NCBI GenBank assembly: GCA_028279185.1
Contig: JANQSS010000141.1
Location: 1-64,000 of the forward strand
DNA: 64,000 bases
Direction: 5' to 3'
From: Saprospiraceae bacterium
GTDB taxonomy: Bacteria; Bacteroidota; Bacteroidia; Chitinophagales; Saprospiraceae
In this document: piece by piece, positions 62,498 to 64,000 of the stretch
How positions within the stretch are numbered: the first letter of the stretch is position 1
Layout: each line of letters opens with the position of its first letter
The notes under the pieces: model-generated
Seen by the model: only the letters and a program-made list of their open reading frames with translations
What the model was told of the DNA's origin: nothing
The model's database searches: none
Program-made: the position numbers and the translations under genes

Positions 62498-64000
62498 TCA
62501 ACTCCCTTCTCGTCCCGCTTTCTTCACATATTTATCTAACCACTGATCTTGCTCCCAGAGCATGTGAAGAATGGATTCTCGCGCACGATATCCATGACTT
62601 TCTTTAGGTAGCATGACAAGTCGGGTAGTTGCACCGAGTCCTTTTAATGCATTAAAATATCGTTCGCTTTGCATTGGGTAGGTGCCGGAATTGTTGTCGT
62701 CTGCACCGTGAATTAATAATAATGCGTGCTTCATTTTATCAGCATTCATAAATGGGGACATAGTATTGTAGATGTCAGGTGCCTCCCAATAATTACGCTC
62801 TTCACTTTGAAATCCAAAAGGCGTGAGCGTCCGGTTATAGGCACCGCTTCGGGCGATTCCGGCGCGAAACAAGTCACTGTGCGTCAATAGATTCGCCGTC
62901 ATAAATGCCCCATAGGAATGTCCACCAACACCGACTCGATTCGGATCAATGTACCCTAACGAATCGACAGCATCAATTGCCGCCTTCGCATTTGCGACCA
63001 ATTGCGGTACAAAAGCATCATTTGGTTCATCATCACCTTCACCAACAACAGGAAAAGATGCGTCATCCAATACGGCGTATCCTCTCATTACATAGTATAT
63101 CGGTGACCCATACCAGGGAAAGGTAAATTCGTTTGGTGACGTCGATACCTGGCCAGCACTGGCTTTATCTTTAAACTCTTCAGGATACGCCCACATCAAC
63201 ATGGGCAGCTTGTGCCCGCTACTTCGATCATAATTTGGTGGTAAATAAAGCGTAGCCGATAATGGTAATCCATCTTCGCGCGAATAACGAATAATTTCTT
63301 TATGGACATTTTGCATGCCCTCAAATGGATTGGTGAATTCGGTAACCTGTTTGGGTTTTTTTCCGGTTTTTATGTTTCTTATATAATAATTTGGGTAGTT
63401 AGTTTTAGATTCAATTCGAGTTAATATTGTCCCTTCTTCTATGTCCAATATCTTTGAAATACGCTCGAGCTTGTTGTTTTTTTCAGCGCGCCAAATACGG
63501 TTGGTTTGCTTTGTATCCATATTGAATTCATCGATAAAGGGAAGAATACCTTCTTCGGAAACGCCTTCACCACGCAGATACAGTTTGCGGTTGTCAATCG
63601 CCAGAACATCGCGCCCAAATTTATTCTCCATCGAAATAAATGAGCCTGGGTCATTGTATCTATCCTGAAAATTCCGCTCGAAAAATGTTTCAACTTTCGC
63701 GTCATTGTTAGAGGGATTAAACATGTAATAACGAGTCATTCGGGTTGGCCACCAATAGTCAGCTGCGAGTGCGACTTCGTCATTTCCCCATTCAATACCC
63801 GCAAATCGGTCTTTTGTTTTTACCAGGAGCTTGCCTTCTCCAGTAAAAGGGACATCGAGTTGGTACACGGCATCCCGGTGTGCTACTTCCTTGTTCCCAT
63901 CTCCATCATCGAGCGCCAAAGTATAGTAAAGCGAAGCAGGTTTGTCGGGGCGCCAGGACATATTTCGCTTACCTTTCCGTGTCGACATGAATCCTTTTGG
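62498..64000 (-). CDS. S9 prolyl oligopeptidase family peptidase (N-terminal part missing)
   Basis: The C-terminal 500 residues of a serine peptidase. The reading frame stays open past the right edge: the codons at 63989-64000 read PKGF before the M at 63988, and family members continue from this point, so the internal ATG is not the start. The alpha/beta-hydrolase domain has GYIDPNRVGVGGHSYGAFMT with the nucleophile Ser in GHSYG, LLIHGADDNNSGT with the Asp, and LPKESHGYRAR with the His. An incomplete propeller lies before it (NMSWRPDKPASLYYTLALDD). The AYPEEFKDK and GGHSYGAFM segments are those of the large glutamyl-/dipeptidyl-peptidase-like group of periplasmic enzymes in Bacteroidota. Substrate specificity cannot be decided here. 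Confidence 0.88.
   Translation of the reverse strand, partial: PKGFMSTRKGKRNMSWRPDKPASLYYTLALDDGDGNKEVAHRDAVYQLDVPFTGEGKLLVKTKDRFAGIEWGNDEVALAADYWWPTRMTRYYMFNPSNNDAKVETFFERNFQDRYNDPGSFISMENKFGRDVLAIDNRKLYLRGEGVSEEGILPFIDEFNMDTKQTNRIWRAEKNNKLERISKILDIEEGTILTRIESKTNYPNYYIRNIKTGKKPKQVTEFTNPFEGMQNVHKEIIRYSREDGLPLSATLYLPPNYDRSSGHKLPMLMWAYPEEFKDKASAGQVSTSPNEFTFPWYGSPIYYVMRGYAVLDDASFPVVGEGDDEPNDAFVPQLVANAKAAIDAVDSLGYIDPNRVGVGGHSYGAFMTANLLTHSDLFRAGIARSGAYNRTLTPFGFQSEERNYWEAPDIYNTMSPFMNADKMKHALLLIHGADDNNSGTYPMQSERYFNALKGLGATTRLVMLPKESHGYRARESILHMLWEQDQWLDKYVKKAGREGS

Overview
The window looks like a stretch of chromosome from a marine or environmental member of the Bacteroidota, probably of the Saprospiria/Lewinella type. 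The evidence is two large secreted proteins ending in the gliding-motility (CHU_C, type IX secretion type B) sorting domain, TPR-membrane-HTH regulators, an alpha-2-macroglobulin, a DUF5686 protein, a CRTAC/ASPIC lipoprotein, the Bacteroidota promoter pattern TTTG / TAnnTTTG, and weak Shine-Dalgarno signals. No tRNA, rRNA, CRISPR array, complete insertion sequence or prophage was found. Most of it is ordinary chromosome with genes on both strands.

Layout. 1-2010: purL (runs off the left edge). 2355-5985: secreted DUF1566-type protein, a LytTR-only regulator and a TPR/HTH membrane regulator. 6051-7640: SulP anion transporter. 7947-8618: a protein resembling REP-associated transposases but without the catalytic HUH motif. 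9070-12884: surE, small membrane protein, lpxB and ABC-F gene in one operon. 13158-14773: holA and a lone trpG/pabA-type amidotransferase. 14758-19604: GT-C membrane glycosyltransferase and an FG-GAP/ASPIC lipoprotein. 19700-22171: gyrA. 22428-22526: SRP RNA with a clear promoter. 22600-29229: type IX cargo protein, YjbR protein, FAD oxidoreductase and DUF5686 protein.

29226-36660 is the most distinctive region. A CrtI-type desaturase gene diverges from a tight operon of cytochrome P450, ABC-2 exporter (ATPase and permease) and a WS/DGAT- or condensation-like acyltransferase (HHxxxD). A sulfotransferase gene converges on it. Together they look like an uncharacterised pathway that desaturates, oxidises, acylates, possibly sulfates, and exports a lipid or isoprenoid. 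The product cannot be read from sequence.

37256-49704: a 1307-residue type IX cargo protein with fourteen tandem repeats of about 54 residues, a 1991-residue alpha-2-macroglobulin, a DUF697/SHOCT protein, a polyphosphate-glucokinase-like ROK kinase and a small TPR-like membrane protein. 49882-52998: a second, different sulfotransferase, a DUF389 membrane protein and a LolD-type ATPase. 53177-56748: two GT4 glycosyltransferases and ribBA, whose GTP cyclohydrolase half has lost its zinc cysteines. 56871-60919: a TPR-AraC membrane regulator divergent from a beta-helical adhesin-like protein with 'IGH' repeats. 61172-64000: a lipoprotein and the C-terminal part of an S9 peptidase that continues past the right edge.

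All functional names rest on motifs and family resemblance read by eye; no database search was run.
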